Under the pieces are notes generated by a model. That model saw only the letters and a program-made list of their open reading frames with translations, was not told where the DNA came from and did no database searches. A stretch of DNA of 64,000 nt from the NCBI RefSeq assembly GCF_025245835.1, contig NZ_JAOBWS010000010.1:62001-126000 (forward strand), written 5' to 3'. The stretch's first letter is position 1, and each line of letters begins with the position of its first letter. This stretch comes from Rheinheimera sp. 4Y26 (GTDB lineage Bacteria; Pseudomonadota; Gammaproteobacteria; Enterobacterales; Alteromonadaceae). Shown here one piece after another: positions 61,459 through 64,000 of this stretch. A program made the translations under genes and the position numbers.

Positions 61459-62409
61459 GTGATTCAAACCGAAAGTAGACAAAAGACTGAAATGCAGATT
61501 GGTTTTCTCGACATTGTTGCTGAGCTTACTCGCTATAAAGTCCTGGTACTGCTCTTTATGGTCATGGTCTCGATACTCTCAGTCTGGATTTCTCTAAAAA
61601 TGCCGAATGTGTATCAGACGGTTGGGATTTTCGCCCCTGCGACAGACAAAAAATCCGGTTTGGGTGGATTGGGTAGCCAAATCGGTGGTTTAGCGTCGTT
61701 AGCTGGTATTAGTTTATCTGCTGGTGGAGCCGTTGATAAAACAGACCTGGCAATTGAGTTGCTGCGTTCAAAAGATTTTATCTCCCGTTTTATTCAAAAG
61801 CATGATTTAAAAATATTGGTCATGGCGGGAGATGGTTGGGACATAAACACCAACGAGATTCGGATTGATCAAAAAAAATACGATACAGAAAATAAGATAT
61901 GGCTTAGAACTCCAAAAGCGCCCAGATTGCCAGAGCCTAGCTTGCTTGAGGCTGCAGAAGAATTTAGCAAACTAATGGACGTGTCTAAAGATAAAACCAC
62001 CTCTATGGTTAAAATCACCCTTGAATATTATTCGCCCGTTTTAGCCAAAAAGTGGCTGGATTTGCTGGTTGAAGAGGTTAACGAAGAAATCAGGCAACGC
62101 GATGTTTTAGAAGCAAAAGCAAGTATTGATTATCTGAATAATCAGCTTGCCACAATTAACATCGCAGACATAAGAGAGTCAGTGATTCAAATTATACAAG
62201 ATCAAACAAAAACTTTGATGTTAACTAATATCCGAAAAGAGTATGCGTTAAAAACCGTAGACCCGGCATTTATTCCGGAAGAAAAGTCCAAACCCCGCAG
62301 AGCAATTATCGTGATTATGTCCGTATTTTCTGCATTTTTACTGTTGATGTTTGTTGCTTACTTAAAGATCTCTTTGTCATTTGTGAGTAGAAACAATAGA
62401 GATGAATAA
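61459..62409 (+). CDS. Wzz-type chain-length determinant protein
   Basis: Polysaccharide co-polymerase that sets chain length. The 316-residue product has an N-terminal Wzz domain with a membrane segment (about 30-50, VLVLLFMVMVSILSVWISLK), a periplasmic coiled-coil region (about 200-265, VEEVNEEIRQRDVLEAKASI), the Pro-rich approach to the second segment (DPAFIPEEKSKPRRAII), and a C-terminal membrane helix (about 283-307). There is no kinase domain. The start is GTG with TAGGAG upstream; it overlaps the next gene by 8 bases. Confidence 0.88.
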   Translation: MIQTESRQKTEMQIGFLDIVAELTRYKVLVLLFMVMVSILSVWISLKMPNVYQTVGIFAPATDKKSGLGGLGSQIGGLASLAGISLSAGGAVDKTDLAIELLRSKDFISRFIQKHDLKILVMAGDGWDINTNEIRIDQKKYDTENKIWLRTPKAPRLPEPSLLEAAEEFSKLMDVSKDKTTSMVKITLEYYSPVLAKKWLDLLVEEVNEEIRQRDVLEAKASIDYLNNQLATINIADIRESVIQIIQDQTKTLMLTNIRKEYALKTVDPAFIPEEKSKPRRAIIVIMSVFSAFLLLMFVAYLKISLSFVSRNNRDE

Positions 62410-63406
62410 TCGCGTTGTGCAAAGCATAAATTACTCGTTAATGTATCAGGATGAAAAAGGAGCCCGATTTCTCCCGCTTTTTATTTCAATACTTGTTGCA
62501 ACATGCTTTGTACTGATTGATTGGCCAAGTGTATTTGGTGGAGACTTTGAAGATAGGCAAGTATTTTTTTACATTTTCTTAGGCAAGACTGACTACGATA
62601 TTCCTCTGAGCTTTGAGACGTTTTTCTTTTATTTGTTTAATGAACAGTTATGGGATAAAGGTGTTCGCTATCTGAATGTCGAAGTTGGATTAACAGTGCA
62701 GGAGATATTTCATGTTGTATCGTTCTTTACTGTTTTTTCATATGCTTATTTTATTGCTATTCGTGTTGGGTTGTTTGGTGTTCTTTTCCTTATAAATCCG
62801 TTGGTCGTTGATTTAGCATATTCACAACTCAGACTTGCTGCCGCGATGTCTTTTATATTGGCGGCATATAACATTAGGAATACTCTGGTAAGAGTATTCC
62901 TTTTGTCCAGTGCGTTTTTTATACACACTGCAACTTTTCTCTTTGTATTTATTGCACTTGCTTGCGCACATCTGCTTAAAAAATCTTATAAGGACAACTA
63001 CAGTAGATATCTCACGCTCTTTTTACTCACACTGGTAGGTTTTTCAGTGGCGACAGTTGTCGGCCCCTTGCGTGCAGTGATACTCGAATTCATCGGTGAC
63101 AGGAGGGTTGACTACGACATTGCAGCGTCAACGATGCTCTATGCATCGATGTGGATATTATTGTTATGTATTAGTATTTTCCAAAATAAAGAATTTATTA
63201 ATAATCTGACAAATGCCATCGCCATCGTATTTTTATCTGTTTTTGTGTTCTGTACGGTATTTTCTGTGTATGGAGTCAGGTTTTTAGCTGCCGGCTTTCC
63301 GTTTATTATTGTCATGTTACTGAGATTATCGCCTGTGGAGCGTCCTTTCGTTATCATGATGTTTTCCGGTTACGCCATGGTTCAGTGGTTTCTTTGGTTC
63401 AGGTAA
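62402..63406 (+). CDS. EpsG-like membrane protein, candidate polysaccharide polymerase
   Basis: The 334-residue product is almost wholly hydrophobic with about nine to ten membrane segments, and has the EpsG-type region around RLAAAMSFILAAYNIRNTLV followed by FFIHTATFLFVFIALAC. EpsG-family proteins are polymerase candidates in Wzx/Wzy-like systems. It is more AT-rich than the flagellar genes, typical for polymer-specific genes. It overlaps the wzz-like gene by 8 bases. Polymerase function is inference from fold and position. Confidence 0.75.
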   Translation: MNNRVVQSINYSLMYQDEKGARFLPLFISILVATCFVLIDWPSVFGGDFEDRQVFFYIFLGKTDYDIPLSFETFFFYLFNEQLWDKGVRYLNVEVGLTVQEIFHVVSFFTVFSYAYFIAIRVGLFGVLFLINPLVVDLAYSQLRLAAAMSFILAAYNIRNTLVRVFLLSSAFFIHTATFLFVFIALACAHLLKKSYKDNYSRYLTLFLLTLVGFSVATVVGPLRAVILEFIGDRRVDYDIAASTMLYASMWILLLCISIFQNKEFINNLTNAIAIVFLSVFVFCTVFSVYGVRFLAAGFPFIIVMLLRLSPVERPFVIMMFSGYAMVQWFLWFR

Positions 63407-63450
63407 CTCGTGGTGCCGAATTTAACAATTAATTTAATGTAAGGGATGAT

Positions 63451-64000
63451 ATGAATACGAGTTTTTCAGTTGATAAAATTGCCATTATTGGCCTTGGGTA
63501 TGTTGGTTTACCTCTTGCTGTAGAGTTTGGTAAAGTTTTACCAACGGTTGGCTTTGATATTAATGCCCATCGTATTGCCGAATTGCGTTCAGGTAACGAT
63601 CATACGCTGGAAGTCTCGCCAGAAGAGTTATCTCAGGCTTCACTGCTTACTTTTGAGTCTGATATTGAACAAATCAAAAGCGCAAATTTTTATATTGTGA
63701 CAGTGCCGACACCTATTGATGAACACCGGCAACCTGATCTTACCCCTTTGATCAAAGCCTCTGAAACATTGGGTCGGGTGGTTAAAAAGAATGACATCGT
63801 CGTTTTTGAATCCACTGTGTACCCTGGTGCGACTGAAGAAGTGTGTGTTCCGGTGATTGAGCGTATTTCAGGTCTGAAATTTAATCAGGACTTTTTTGCC
63901 GGATATAGTCCTGAGCGCATCAACCCAGGTGATAAAGAGCACAGAGTTACCACCATTAAAAAAGTAACCTCTGGCTCCACACCCGAAGTTGCTCAGTTTG
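63451..64000 (+). CDS. tviB: UDP-N-acetylhexosamine 6-dehydrogenase TviB/WbpO-like (3' end outside window)
   Basis: Nucleotide-sugar dehydrogenase that makes UDP-HexNAc uronic acid. 183 codons are visible: the Rossmann motif IAIIGLGYVGLPLAVEFGKV, NFYIVTVPTPIDEHRQPDLT, VFESTVYPGATEEVCVPVIE and GYSPERINPGDKEHRVTTIK, which is typical of TviB/WbpO. AAGGGA lies upstream of the ATG. With the WbpP/TviC-like epimerase at 54802 it would give UDP-GalNAcA. The catalytic Cys domain lies beyond the window. Confidence 0.9.
   Translation, partial: MNTSFSVDKIAIIGLGYVGLPLAVEFGKVLPTVGFDINAHRIAELRSGNDHTLEVSPEELSQASLLTFESDIEQIKSANFYIVTVPTPIDEHRQPDLTPLIKASETLGRVVKKNDIVVFESTVYPGATEEVCVPVIERISGLKFNQDFFAGYSPERINPGDKEHRVTTIKKVTSGSTPEVAQF

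Noticed and set aside
1-64000. tRNA, rRNA, insertion sequences, integrases, CRISPR arrays, ops/JUMPstart element
   Set aside because: Looked for on both strands by eye and none found; the polysaccharide cluster lacks a visible GGCGGTAG ops core upstream of wecB and of the SLBB gene.

Overview
The window is a contiguous motility and surface-sugar region of a Gram-negative gammaproteobacterium with a single polar flagellum. The evidence is the order fliEFGHIJ-fliKLMNOPQR-flhBA-flhFG-fliA-cheYZAB-motCD-parC-parP-cheW, a FlrA/FlrB/FlrC (sigma-54) cascade instead of FlhDC, and FlhF/FlhG polar-placement genes. Protein sequences and gene order fit the Shewanella/Rheinheimera/Alishewanella neighbourhood; the genus is inference. 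No tRNA, rRNA, insertion sequence, integrase or CRISPR array was seen.

Layout. (1) 1-8577, plus strand: end of flgK, flgL, two near-identical flagellin genes (fliC1, fliC2), each with a sigma-28 promoter, then flaG, fliD, fliS and a fliT-position gene. Between the flagellins lie about 1.3 kb with an unrecognised ORF and strong hairpins. (2) 8577-19576: a Maf-type flagellin glycosyltransferase on the plus strand, converging on a nine-gene minus-strand operon for a CMP-activated legionaminic-acid-like sugar (legB, legC, neuC/legG, neuB/legI, neuD/legH, ptmE-like, a Gfo/Idh oxidoreductase, neuA/legF, ptmA-like). (3) 19793-24994: a short divergent flagellin-like gene, then flrA, flrB, flrC. (4) 25337-44339: hook-basal body, export, switch and placement genes, ending with sigma-28 (fliA). 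(5) 44381-53249: chemotaxis signalling, a MotC/MotD-type stator pair, and the ParC/ParP array-positioning genes. (6) 53561-64000: a surface polysaccharide cluster (wecB, UDP-HexNAc 4-epimerase, ugd, rfbB, a six-SLBB export protein, a Wzz-like protein, an EpsG-like membrane protein, and the start of a TviB-like dehydrogenase).

How it works together. FlrA with sigma-54 should switch on flrBC; FlrC with sigma-54 should fire fliE and flhA, both of which have GG-N10-GC promoters in the right place; FliA should then transcribe the flagellins from TAAA-N15-CGATA-type promoters. The sugar operon makes the nonulosonic acid that Maf is expected to attach to flagellin, inside the cell, with FliS as chaperone and FliD as cap. 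FlhF/FlhG place the flagellum and ParC/ParP with CheA and CheW place the chemoreceptor array at the same pole.

The most unusual structure is at the legC-neuC junction (17131-17240). A 20-bp unit carrying a Shine-Dalgarno sequence and start codon is repeated five and a half times. Read on the minus strand it creates a chain of tiny ORFs linked by GTGA/ATGA overlaps from the legC stop to the neuC start. Other points of interest are paired hairpins flanking fliC1 with a possible relic of a lost flagellin start, the orphan ORF with a long hairpin between the flagellins, the divergent flagellin beside flrA, and three LID-like repeats in CheA.
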